The notes under the pieces were generated by a model. That model was not told where the DNA came from. It saw only the letters and a program-made list of their open reading frames with translations, and did no database searches. Positions 15,952 to 25,329 of a DNA stretch of 64,000 nucleotides are shown one piece after another. Where the stretch lies: the NCBI GenBank assembly GCA_020852275.1, contig JADZBE010000034.1:104021-168020 (forward strand), read 5' to 3'. The stretch comes from Phycisphaerales bacterium (lineage in GTDB: Bacteria; Planctomycetota; Phycisphaerae; UBA1845). How positions within the stretch are numbered: the stretch's first letter is position 1; the number at the start of each line of letters is the position of its first letter. A program made the translations under genes and the position numbers.

Positions 15952-17488
15952 CTACTCGCCGGATTGGGTTTCCCAATAACCCATGTCAACGGTTACGACA
16001 TCATCACCATCGCGATCTATTTTCCGGGTGCGCTTGCCAATGTCGTTGGATTCACTGATCGAGGAGTTGTTGCCCTTGTCAATAGAACGGGAACTACATA
16101 CACCTCCACTGCAGTCCGATCCGTCGAGTATCAGGTTCGAATTGATGTTCTTGAAATTGGGGCTGACGGCCGTGTTGTGGTCGCCTTCATCCGTCCATGT
16201 CTCGAGGTCTTCGATGCATGCAAAGATGACGTCCGCCTGCACGTCGTCGTCAAAGTGGATCTGGTCGTCTTCGTTGTTGTGGTTGGTGGATTCATTGCCC
16301 CAGAGGATGCAGTTGGTCATGAGCACAAGCGATTCGGATTGCCAACTGGCCGTGTCCACGAAGATGCCGCCGCCCTTGTTGGATTCGCTGCACGTGTTCT
16401 TCGCCAGCGTCACATTGACCAGTTCCATCGGGCGCTGGCTCCAGATGCCTCCGCCCATGCCCGCGCTGTCGCCCGAGTCGCCGTCGCTGGCGATGTTCTC
16501 GTGGAATTGGCAATTAATCAGCACCGGCGCGGGACCGGTGGCCGTTGCCACCGCCAGGCCGCCGCCGAACGTGATGGCCGTGTTGTCAAGGAAATTGCAC
16601 CCGGCAAGCACCACGGTGTTTGAGCCGCTACCGTGACCCGGCGTGATCCACAGGCCGCCGCCCCCGTGCTCCTGTCCGGAGGTGGTGTTGGTTCCCGTGC
16701 AGTCATTGTTCTTGAAAACGCAGTCGGTGATGGCGATGCGCGCATCGGCCACCATTCCGCCTCCGTTGGACACCGCGCTGTTGTTGTCGAACGTGCAGTT
16801 CACAAACGTCGCGTCGTCGCCAACTTCACTGGAATCGCCCTGCATGAATACCCCTCCGCCATAGTGATCCGCCGTATTGTTCTTGATCGTGCAGTTCGAA
16901 ATGACCGGCTCCCCTTTCTCGATCCATATGCCGCCGCCATTGCGATCCGCTTCGTGGCTGACCGGTGGATCGGTCTCGTCGGGCCTGTCTGCCTCGCCGG
17001 CGATGATGGTAACGCCGTCGAGGATGGTGGTCGTGCCGACGCCCGAGTTGAATTTCACGACGTGCCAAGCCCGCACGATGGACGGAGAGACGACCACGAC
17101 TCCAGTGAGGATGGTCTCGTAGTCCACGATGTCGCGCGCGTCGGGGTTCTGCCCCTGCAAACCCGCGTAGCCGCCGTAGATCTCGACGCCGTCGGTGTCG
17201 ATCAGAAACGTATCTTCTTCCTCGGTACCCGGGCTGTAGCTTCCCTGCGCCACTTTGATGACCCAATCGCCCGAGGCCGCGTCGACGGCCTCCGTCAGCG
17301 TCTTGTAGGCCGTGGCCCAACTGTTGCCGTTGCCGCTGCTCGAAATGCTGGCGTCGACGTACTTGACGGTGTCGGCATTACCCACGGTCACCAACCCCAG
17401 CAGCAGGATCAGTGAGGCAGTTCCCCCCCCCCCCCCCCAACCGATGCCAGGTGCGACCTGTAACGATGTATAGTTCTTCTCGAAGCAT
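15952..17488 (-). CDS. Secreted beta-helix protein with a poly-G tract that throws its start out of frame
   Basis: The body (about 490 residues) is a second right-handed beta-helix protein: VKYVDASISSSGNGNSWATA, then GGGIWIEKGEPVISNCTIKN, GGGVFMQG, GGGLWITPG and an ending DIGKRTRKIDRDGDDVVTVD-MGYWE. A hydrophobic signal core (TASLILLLGLVTVGNA) follows directly after a run of 16 G. The natural start is ATG 17488 (AGGAGG, 7-base spacing), giving MLREELYIVTGRTWHRL, but with 16 G this frame runs into a stop after NCLTDPAAGVGDRG. A tract of 15 or 18 G would join it to the signal core. The only in-frame ATG with 16 G is 17544, upstream of the ribosome site. So either phase-variable expression (OFF state here) or a homopolymer length error. 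It ends 110 bases before the other beta-helix gene starts, and both may be co-expressed. Confidence 0.7.
17423..17438 (-). repeat. Homopolymer of 16 C (16 G on the coding strand)
   Basis: Uninterrupted run at the start of the beta-helix gene, between the ribosome-binding site/ATG and the signal-peptide core. Runs of this length in bacteria usually change length by slippage during replication and are also prone to sequencing error. Confidence 0.9.
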
Positions 17489-17898
17489 GATGGATCCTCC
17501 TTGAAAATCACCGCCCAGCGCGCCGACCCTACGCGGGCCGTCACCGTGCACCACCGGGCCTATTCCTGATATCGGTGCGCGCGGCGAGAGCGGATCAATG
17601 TTTTCCAGCTTGACGGGCAGGCCGGCGAGCCGGTGGAATTGAACGGCGCGCGGTCAACGCCTAGACTTCCACGGGAGGCATCCGCGGGCGAGTGTGGGGA
17701 GCGACAGGCGTCGGTTCGCTCGCGGCATGGGTCGGCCGGATGCATGTTTACGCGGAGTACCGCGAGAACATGCCACCCTCGCGAGAACAGGCCACTCTGT
17801 CCGGCTGGATGCGCCGCGGGAGCAGACTGCCCGCCGGGATGAATGTCGCTCTGCGGGACTGGACGTCGCCGATTTGCAAGGACGATGCACGACCGCTT
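17489..17898. other. Intergenic stretch between divergent genes
   Basis: Contains the AGGAGG ribosome site of the beta-helix gene (17495-17501, minus strand). The nadD frame is open through 17692-17898 but has no family homology before ATG 17899. Two short copies of a GCGAGAACA(T/G)GCCAC element are at 17762 and 17781. No other gene seen. Confidence 0.45.
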
Positions 17899-18525
17899 AT
17901 GCCCGAAAAGATCGCACTCTACGGCGGGAGCTTCAACCCGATTCATCACGGGCATCTGATCGTCGCACGCCACATCGCCGAAGAGCTGCAGCTCGACCGC
18001 CTCATCTTCCTCCCCTCCGCGCAGCCGCCGCACAAGCCCACCGGCGCGCTGGCCGCAGCCGAGCACCGCTGCGCCATGGTCAAGCTGGCGATCGAGGGCG
18101 AGCACGCTTTTCAGTTCAGCGACCACGACCTGCGCGACGGACCCACCTACACCATCGACACCGTGGCGCACTTCCGCCAGGCGCTGGGCATGGACATCAT
18201 CCTCTACTGGATCATCGGCTCGGACTCGCTCGTGGAGCTGACGACGTGGTACCGCGTGCGGGCGCTGGTGGACAGTTGCCGCATCGTCACCGCCGCCCGG
18301 CCCGGCTGGGAGCAGATCGACTGGAACCTGCTGCGCTCGCGGCTCAGCGAGGAGCAGATCGCCGTGCTTCAGTCCGGGGTGATGGACACGCCGCTGATGG
18401 ACATCTCCGCCACGGACATCCGCCGCCGCGTCCGCTTGGGCAAGTCCATCCGCTACCTCGTCCCCGAGAAGATACGCAACTACATCGACACCCACGGGCT
18501 GTACAAGACCGACGCCGGCGCGTAA
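17899..18525 (+). CDS. nadD: Nicotinate-nucleotide adenylyltransferase
   Basis: Transfers AMP from ATP to nicotinic acid mononucleotide, the step before NAD synthetase. 208 residues, typical length. Diagnostic pieces: the nucleotide-binding GGSFNPIHHGHL at 9-20, the substrate loop SAQPPHKPTG, DGPTYTIDT, IIGSDSLVELTTW, and the C-terminal ISATDIRRRV (family ISSTxIR). Start taken at ATG 17899 (MPEKIALYGGSFNP), which fits the family; no clear ribosome-binding site is present and the frame is open further upstream. No NAD-pathway neighbour is in the window. Confidence 0.92.
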   Translation: MPEKIALYGGSFNPIHHGHLIVARHIAEELQLDRLIFLPSAQPPHKPTGALAAAEHRCAMVKLAIEGEHAFQFSDHDLRDGPTYTIDTVAHFRQALGMDIILYWIIGSDSLVELTTWYRVRALVDSCRIVTAARPGWEQIDWNLLRSRLSEEQIAVLQSGVMDTPLMDISATDIRRRVRLGKSIRYLVPEKIRNYIDTHGLYKTDAGA

Positions 18526-18605
18526 CGCCGCCCCAGTTCCGGGCGCGCAGCGACGATCCAACCCTGCGGGACTGCGGCGCTTGGACGCTGTCGGGTCGTG
18601 TCGCC

Positions 18606-18733
18606 GTGGAACGAAGGCACTGTGGAACGAAGCCACTGTGGAACGAAGGCACTGTGGCACGAAGCCACTGTGGAACGAAGGCACTGTGGAACGTAGACAC
18701 TGTGGCACGAAGGCACTGTGGCACGAGGGCACT
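18606..18733 (+). repeat. Eight tandem copies of a 16-bp unit
   Basis: Unit GTGGAACGAAGGCACT, with variants in positions 5, 9-11 (GTGGCACGAAGCCACT, GTGGAACGTAGACACT, GTGGCACGAGGGCACT), repeated eight times without a break and running straight into the palindromic repeat at 18734. Non-coding, between nadD and miaE. Confidence 0.9.
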
Positions 18734-18783
18734 GTGGCACCGGTTTCCAACCGGTGGCTGTAGCACAGGTTTCCAACCTGTGC
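18734..18783. repeat. Palindromic repeat pair (GGCACCGGTTTCCAACCGGTG type)
   Basis: GTGGCACCGGTTTCCAACCGG followed by TGTAGCACAGGTTTCCAACC; each half is an imperfect palindrome (CACCGGTT/AACCGGTG and CACAGGTT/AACCTGTG). The same pair is at 19501-19560 and, inverted, at 27694-27758. A dispersed family typical of intergenic DNA. Confidence 0.85.
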
Positions 18784-18873
18784 CGGCTGCGGACCGACCA
18801 TTCCCTTTGCAAGTGAGAAACTCGACGCACATCCATTCCCGATGCCACGCCTCCGATGCTACGATGCCTTTCG

Positions 18874-19500
18874 ATGTCATCAAATCCCGCGCAACTCAAC
18901 ATCCGCGACCTTCCATTGCGCTGGCGCACGTCCGACGCATGGGGATCCCAGGTTCTCAAGCACCCGCTCGCGCTGCTCAACGATCACGCCCATCTTGAAA
19001 AGAAAGCCGCGGCCAACGCGCTGGAGCTGTTGAACCGCTGGCCCGAGCCGTGTCCACCGGAGAACTGGGTGCAGGCGATGACCGCCGTGGCGCGCGACGA
19101 AGTGGAGCACCTCGCGCTGGTGGTGCGACTGCTGGCCCGGCGCGGCGGGCGGCTGACGCGGACCCACGCCAACCCCTACGCCGCGGCGCTGCGCGATCTT
19201 GTTCGCCACGGCCGCGGACCGCTCGAGCTGATCGACCGCCTCCTCGTCAGCGCGCTGATCGAACTGCGGTCATGCGAGCGATTCGAGATTCTCGCCCGGT
19301 GCTGCGACGACGCGCAGCTTGCCCGCGTCTATCGCGGCCTGTGGGCGTCGGAGGCCGGGCACTACCTCAGCTTCCTCGGACTCGCCCGCGCGCTGCCTGA
19401 CGCGACGCGCGTGGACGAGCGATGGGAGTGGATGCTGGACCGCGAGTCGCGGATCATCGCCTCCCAGCCGCCAGGCCCGCGGATGCACGGCGGCATCTAA
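18874..19500 (+). CDS. miaE: tRNA 2-methylthio-N6-isopentenyladenosine hydroxylase
   Basis: Non-haem di-iron monooxygenase that hydroxylates the isopentenyl group of modified A37 in tRNA. 208 residues, ferritin-like helices. Di-iron ligand motifs are visible: NDHAHLEKKAAANAL (E and H), DEVEHLALV (ExxH), IELRSCERFEIL and SEAGHYLSF (ExxH). ATG 18874 gives the family start (RWRTSDAW...HPLALLNDHAHLEKKA). Flanked on both sides by the palindromic repeats. The enzymes that make its substrate (MiaA, MiaB) are not in the window. Confidence 0.82.
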   Translation: MSSNPAQLNIRDLPLRWRTSDAWGSQVLKHPLALLNDHAHLEKKAAANALELLNRWPEPCPPENWVQAMTAVARDEVEHLALVVRLLARRGGRLTRTHANPYAAALRDLVRHGRGPLELIDRLLVSALIELRSCERFEILARCCDDAQLARVYRGLWASEAGHYLSFLGLARALPDATRVDERWEWMLDRESRIIASQPPGPRMHGGI

Positions 19501-19560
19501 CCGGTGAGTGTGGCACCGGTTTCCAACCGGTGAGTGTAGCACAGGTTTCCTACCTGTGCG
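19501..19560. repeat. Palindromic repeat pair, second copy
   Basis: TGTGGCACCGGTTTCCAACC then TGTAGCACAGGTTTCCTACC, starting right at the stop of miaE; nearly identical to the pair at 18734-18783. Confidence 0.85.
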
Positions 19561-19679
19561 GTCTTGGAAAGACGCCGCGAGCTTTCAACCGTTCACGGGC
19601 AGGAAGACGCTTTACCGGAAAGCGCGAGGTTGGCGATCGCTGCGAGCAGGCCCATCGTGAGCCGCTCCCGCCTGAGTCG

Positions 19680-21830
19680 TCAGTCAAGTTGACACAGTGT
19701 CCGGTACAGGCGGCAGCGTTGGATCAGGTCGTCATGTTGACCGCTGTCCACGATGCATCCGGCATCGAGGACCACGATGCGGTCGGCGAAGCGAAACGTG
19801 CTGGGGCGGTGGGCGATCATCAGGGTTGTGCGATCGCGGGACAGCTCGCGGATGGCCTGGTGGATCTTCTCGTCGGATTCGGTGTCCACCTGGCTGGTGG
19901 CTTCGTCGAAGATGAGGATGGGCGCGTTGCGGAGGATGGCGCGGGCGATGACGAGGCGCTGGCGCTGCCCGCCGGAGAGCGCCATGCCGCCCTCGCCGAC
20001 GCGCTCGTCGAAGCCGTTGCGGCGCGCGAGGATGAACTCCTCGGCGAAGGCGCGGCGGGCGGCGTCGCGGATCTGGTCCTCGGTCGCGTCGGGCGATCCG
20101 TAGGCGATGTTCTCGCGGATCGTCCCATCGAATACCACGGATTTCTGCGTCACCAGCGCGATCTGCCGGCGAAGGTCAGCAAGCCGCAGTTCCGCCAGCG
20201 GCTGGTCGTCGTACAGCACGTCGCCGCTTTGTGCGTCGTAGAATCGCAGCAGCAGGTTGACCAGCGTGGTCTTGCCCGAGCCGTTGGGACCGACGAGCGC
20301 GAGGCATTCGCCCCGCCGGAGGGTCAGCGTCAGGTCGTTCAGCGCGGGCGCGGGCGCGTGGGGGTAGGTGAAGGTCACACCGCGAAACTCGATCGCGCGT
20401 TTCAGCGCCTCGGCGGGGCGATCGCCGCCGCGCTCCACCGCTTCCGGCGGGAGATCCAGCACCTTGAAAATCCGATCCGCGCCGGCCGATCCGCGCGAGA
20501 TCCGCGTGTACACGTCCGCGACCTTGCGGATCGGGTCGAGCATCATTCCCAGCACCAGGGCGAGCTGCATGAACTCGGAGACGTTGAGCTGCCGGTCCAA
20601 CACGCGCGAGCCGAGCCAGAGGCTGACGATCGACACCCCCGTCACCGCGAGCACTTCCAGCGACGGCGGCAGGGCGGCCTGCATGCGCGCGATGCGCCGC
20701 TGCTGCGTGAACATCTTCGCATCGAGCGCATCCAGGCGGCGGCGCTCGAACTCTTCGGTCGTGTAGGCCTTGACGATGTCGATCGCTTGCAGCACCGTCG
20801 AAAGTCCGCCGATCATCACGCCGTACTGCGCCAGCAGCTTGCGATTGGCTTTGCGCACCTGCCGGCCGATCATGAGGAACACGCCCGCGGCGAGGGGGGC
20901 GATGACCATCACCATGAGCGTGAGGCGCGCGTCGAGGAAGATCGCCAGCGTGAGAATGAACCCGGCCTTGAGCGGCTCGGTGACGAGCTTGCCGAAGAGC
21001 GCGAGCAATCCGCGCTGAATCTCCTGGATGTCCTGCACAAACTGCGTGACGAGGTCCGACGTGCCGCGCTCGGTGAAGAACGCCATCGGGAGCGTGAGCA
21101 CCTTTTCATAAAGCTGGGCGCGCAGGCGGATCATGCCGCGCAGAACGGCCTGCGAGACGAGATACTCGGCGAGGAAGCGGAAGACGTTGGCGAGGATCGC
21201 CACCAGCGTGACAAGGACGAGGATGTACACCAGGACTCGGAGTTTGTCGTGTTCGAGGGTTTCACGGCTGACGAGCTGCGAGAGGCGGAACTTGGCGGCT
21301 TCCTTGAAGTCCAGCCCGCGCAGCGTCACGACGAAGCGCTTCAGGTTCGGACCGGCTTCGGCGCTGCTGGATGAAACGCCCACGGCGTCGAATTCGCGCG
21401 CGTCGCCTTCGTTCCCGCGTGCCACGCTGGCGAGCCATTCCGCCGCGGAAAGTCCGAGCGGCTGAATCAAGTCGCCTTCGCCGAGACCTTGATTGAACAG
21501 GACGTGGGTCGGAGATATGCGGCGGACGGCAAGGACGGCGCCCTCCGCGCGGCGCGCCAGTTCGACCTCGAAGCCCAGCCGCCGCGAGGCCACCGTGCGG
21601 TCGATCCAACCGTGCAGCCCTTCTTCGTCGAGGATCAGCTTGAGAACCGGCAGCGCGCCCGCCAAGCTGGCGGCGTGCAGCCCGGCGAACAGCAGCGCGC
21701 AGGCGAATCCCGTCAGGAGCAGGCGGCGAAACCGCCACGTGTAGCCGAGTGTGCGCATGAACTGCGCGGAAATCACCCTGGATTTCGGCGCCCGCTGATG
21801 GTCATCGGAGATGAGCTTCGTCAGGTCCAT
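19680..21830 (-). CDS. ABC exporter (MsbA-like), membrane and ATPase domains fused, with an extracytoplasmic insertion
   Basis: 716 residues: transmembrane domain to about 455, then ATPase. ATPase motifs are complete: Walker A GPNGSGKTT, Q-loop LVTQKSVVFDGTIRENIAYG, signature ALSGGQRQRLVIARAIL, Walker B ILIFDEATSQVD, switch His IAHRPS. TM1 is LLLTGFACALLFAGLHAASLAG; TM2 comes only at about 207 (VLVYILVLVTLVAILANVF). The intervening 120 residues (about 75-200) are an insertion that would lie outside the membrane and contains a PDZ-like stretch (VLFNQGLGEGDLIQPLGLSA). Family members flip lipids or export lipopolysaccharide/peptides. A lipoprotein gene lies 88 bases upstream on the same strand and may be functionally linked. 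Confidence 0.87.
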   Translation of the reverse strand: MDLTKLISDDHQRAPKSRVISAQFMRTLGYTWRFRRLLLTGFACALLFAGLHAASLAGALPVLKLILDEEGLHGWIDRTVASRRLGFEVELARRAEGAVLAVRRISPTHVLFNQGLGEGDLIQPLGLSAAEWLASVARGNEGDAREFDAVGVSSSSAEAGPNLKRFVVTLRGLDFKEAAKFRLSQLVSRETLEHDKLRVLVYILVLVTLVAILANVFRFLAEYLVSQAVLRGMIRLRAQLYEKVLTLPMAFFTERGTSDLVTQFVQDIQEIQRGLLALFGKLVTEPLKAGFILTLAIFLDARLTLMVMVIAPLAAGVFLMIGRQVRKANRKLLAQYGVMIGGLSTVLQAIDIVKAYTTEEFERRRLDALDAKMFTQQRRIARMQAALPPSLEVLAVTGVSIVSLWLGSRVLDRQLNVSEFMQLALVLGMMLDPIRKVADVYTRISRGSAGADRIFKVLDLPPEAVERGGDRPAEALKRAIEFRGVTFTYPHAPAPALNDLTLTLRRGECLALVGPNGSGKTTLVNLLLRFYDAQSGDVLYDDQPLAELRLADLRRQIALVTQKSVVFDGTIRENIAYGSPDATEDQIRDAARRAFAEEFILARRNGFDERVGEGGMALSGGQRQRLVIARAILRNAPILIFDEATSQVDTESDEKIHQAIRELSRDRTTLMIAHRPSTFRFADRIVVLDAGCIVDSGQHDDLIQRCRLYRTLCQLD

Positions 21831-21918
21831 CGGTCAGTCCGGGTATCGCTCATTCGCGTCCGGCGTGAGGCGTTGACTCCTCCCTTGCTCACGGCGGAAG
21901 GTTCGGCGAGTCGAGGCG

Positions 21919-22503
21919 TTACGCTCCTCCCGCTCCAGGGGACGGCGAAGCGGACGCCGGGTGTGCCTGCTGATAGAGTTCAATGACAGCGCGCCGGATT
22001 TCGTCGCGTGCGTTGGCGAGTCTCCACCGGTCCTGCTCCTTGCGGATCTCGAGGACGACGCGGCGACTCGCCTCCTGCCCCGTGGGAAGATCGCTCGGGT
22101 CCAGTTCCGCGATGGCGTAAAGTCCGTAGAGGATGGAGTCATCCACCGGATCGCGGATCTTCTGCAGCACCTCGACGCGCAGCGCCTTAAGGCTCTTCCA
22201 GCCGCGTTCGAACTGCTCGCGCGCGAACGGCTCGTCCACGGTGACCCACAATAAACGGAAGGCGTCGTAGTCGCGGCCCGTCGAAACCCGAAGGGCTTCC
22301 TCGATGAACTGGTTGACGCTCTCGTCAGCGGCGCGGAGCGGCGGAGGAAAGGTCAGGTGCGCTCCTTCCTCGCCGGCAGCGGCCGGGTTGCCGGTGACCG
22401 CCGTGCCCGAGGGGTCGGGCGAGGTCGGCGCGGCCGGCTTTCGGCAGCCCACAAGGCCGAGCAGCGATGCAACCACCAGGAAGTGTCGAAACTTCTCGAA
22501 CAT
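21919..22503 (-). CDS. Putative lipoprotein of unknown function
   Basis: 194 residues. Signal peptide with lipobox: FRHFLVVASLLGLVGC, lipidated Cys at about residue 20, followed by a Pro/Ser/Thr/Gly-rich spacer and a globular part (ADESVNQFIEEALRVSTGRD ... FRLLWVTVDEPFAREQFERG ... AVIELYQQAHP). The mid-region resembles nothing I can name. ATG 22503 is chosen because the frame upstream is not signal-like. Divergent from mnmG (107-base gap) and upstream of the ABC exporter, with which it probably shares a transcript. Confidence 0.7.
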   Translation of the reverse strand: MFEKFRHFLVVASLLGLVGCRKPAAPTSPDPSGTAVTGNPAAAGEEGAHLTFPPPLRAADESVNQFIEEALRVSTGRDYDAFRLLWVTVDEPFAREQFERGWKSLKALRVEVLQKIRDPVDDSILYGLYAIAELDPSDLPTGQEASRRVVLEIRKEQDRWRLANARDEIRRAVIELYQQAHPASASPSPGAGGA

Positions 22504-22610
22504 CAGGAGAATCAACGAACCACGCCTGTGCAGCCTTTCTGCACGCGCCATCGCACCATGTTCAGACCGTCGCCGGCGCGTAGAATAGCCGGTTTCGTCA
22601 ACAAAGCGAC

Positions 22611-24464
<1,854 letters not shown>

Positions 24465-24620
24465 CTCTTCGCTCGCATCCCCAAGCCAACGCATGGCCCG
24501 TGCCGGTCCGCCGATTACGCAGGCATCCCTCGCACCCTCCCGCCGATAATCGGCTCAGAGCCGCCCTCCCTTTCCGTGCGCAGGGCGAAAAAAACACCCG
24601 TACTTGGCGCAACATTTTCC

Positions 24621-24650
24621 TTGACAGGGCGTCAGGGGAGAATCTAAGGT
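24621..24650 (+). promoter_or_regulatory. Candidate sigma-70-type promoter
   Basis: TTGACA at 24621-24626 and TAAGGT at 24645-24650, spacer 18, about 95 bases before the HTH-receiver gene. The -35 is perfect; the -10 is weak. Confidence 0.45.
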
Positions 24651-24743
24651 ATGGCTAAGCTGGGGTAGATGGTCAAACTGAGTTGAATGGTTAAGATTCA
24701 CGGCTTGTGCGCGTGGGGATCACTCAGGCAGCGGGAGTCGGCC

Positions 24744-25325
24744 ATGAGGAACAGCAAGACGGTGTTCACGACCGGCGAGGTGGCGTCGATCTGCAACGTG
24801 AGCCAGCAGACGATCATCCGGTGCTTTGACAACGGGAGGCTGAAGGGCTTCCGCGTTCCCGGCTCTCGGTTCCGGCGGATTCCGGTGGACGCGCTGCGCG
24901 CGTTCATGCGCGAGAACGAGATTCCGTTGGAGAACCTCGAAAGCGGGAAGAAGAAAGTGCTCGTCGTGGACGACGACGCCAACATTGTGGACATGATGAA
25001 GGATCTGCTGGAGCGCGACGGGCGGTTCGAGGTGCGCACGGCTGAGTCCGGCTACGACGCCGGCATTCTGACGGAGCAGTTCCGCCCGGACATGATGCTC
25101 CTGGACTTCAAGCTCCCCGACATCAACGGCAACGTCGTCTGCCGCCGCATCCGGTCCAACGGCGCCTACCAGCACATGAAGATCGTGATCGTCAGCGGCG
25201 TGGCCGATCCCATGGAAGTCGAGGAGCTGATGGCGGCCGGCGCTGACGAGTTCATCAAGAAACCCTTCGCGGTGGACAAGGTCATTGCGAAAATGGCGGA
25301 CCTGCTTGCCTTAAGCCCGGTGTAG
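24744..25325 (+). CDS. HTH DNA-binding domain fused to a response-regulator receiver domain
   Basis: 193 residues. N-terminus (about 1-60) is a MerR/excisionase-like helix-turn-helix (TTGEVASICNVSQQTIIRCF, then GRLKGFRVPGSRFRRIPVDAL). Residues about 68-190 are a receiver: VLVVDDDANIVDMM, phospho-acceptor D121 in MLLDFKLPD, conserved Ser in IVIVSGVADP and Lys in FIKKPF, so phosphorylation should work. The order is reverse to the usual REC-HTH transcription factors. GGGAG ribosome site 8 bases before ATG 24744. Its stop is 4 bases from the start of the HDOD histidine kinase, so the kinase is the obvious partner. Confidence 0.83.
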   Translation: MRNSKTVFTTGEVASICNVSQQTIIRCFDNGRLKGFRVPGSRFRRIPVDALRAFMRENEIPLENLESGKKKVLVVDDDANIVDMMKDLLERDGRFEVRTAESGYDAGILTEQFRPDMMLLDFKLPDINGNVVCRRIRSNGAYQHMKIVIVSGVADPMEVEELMAAGADEFIKKPFAVDKVIAKMADLLALSPV

Positions 25326-25329
25326 CTCG

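Noticed and set aside
17544..17544. ATG 17544 as the start of the second beta-helix gene
   Set aside because: It lies upstream of the clear ribosome-binding site and gives a charged, non-signal N-terminus; ATG 17488 is better but out of frame with 16 G.
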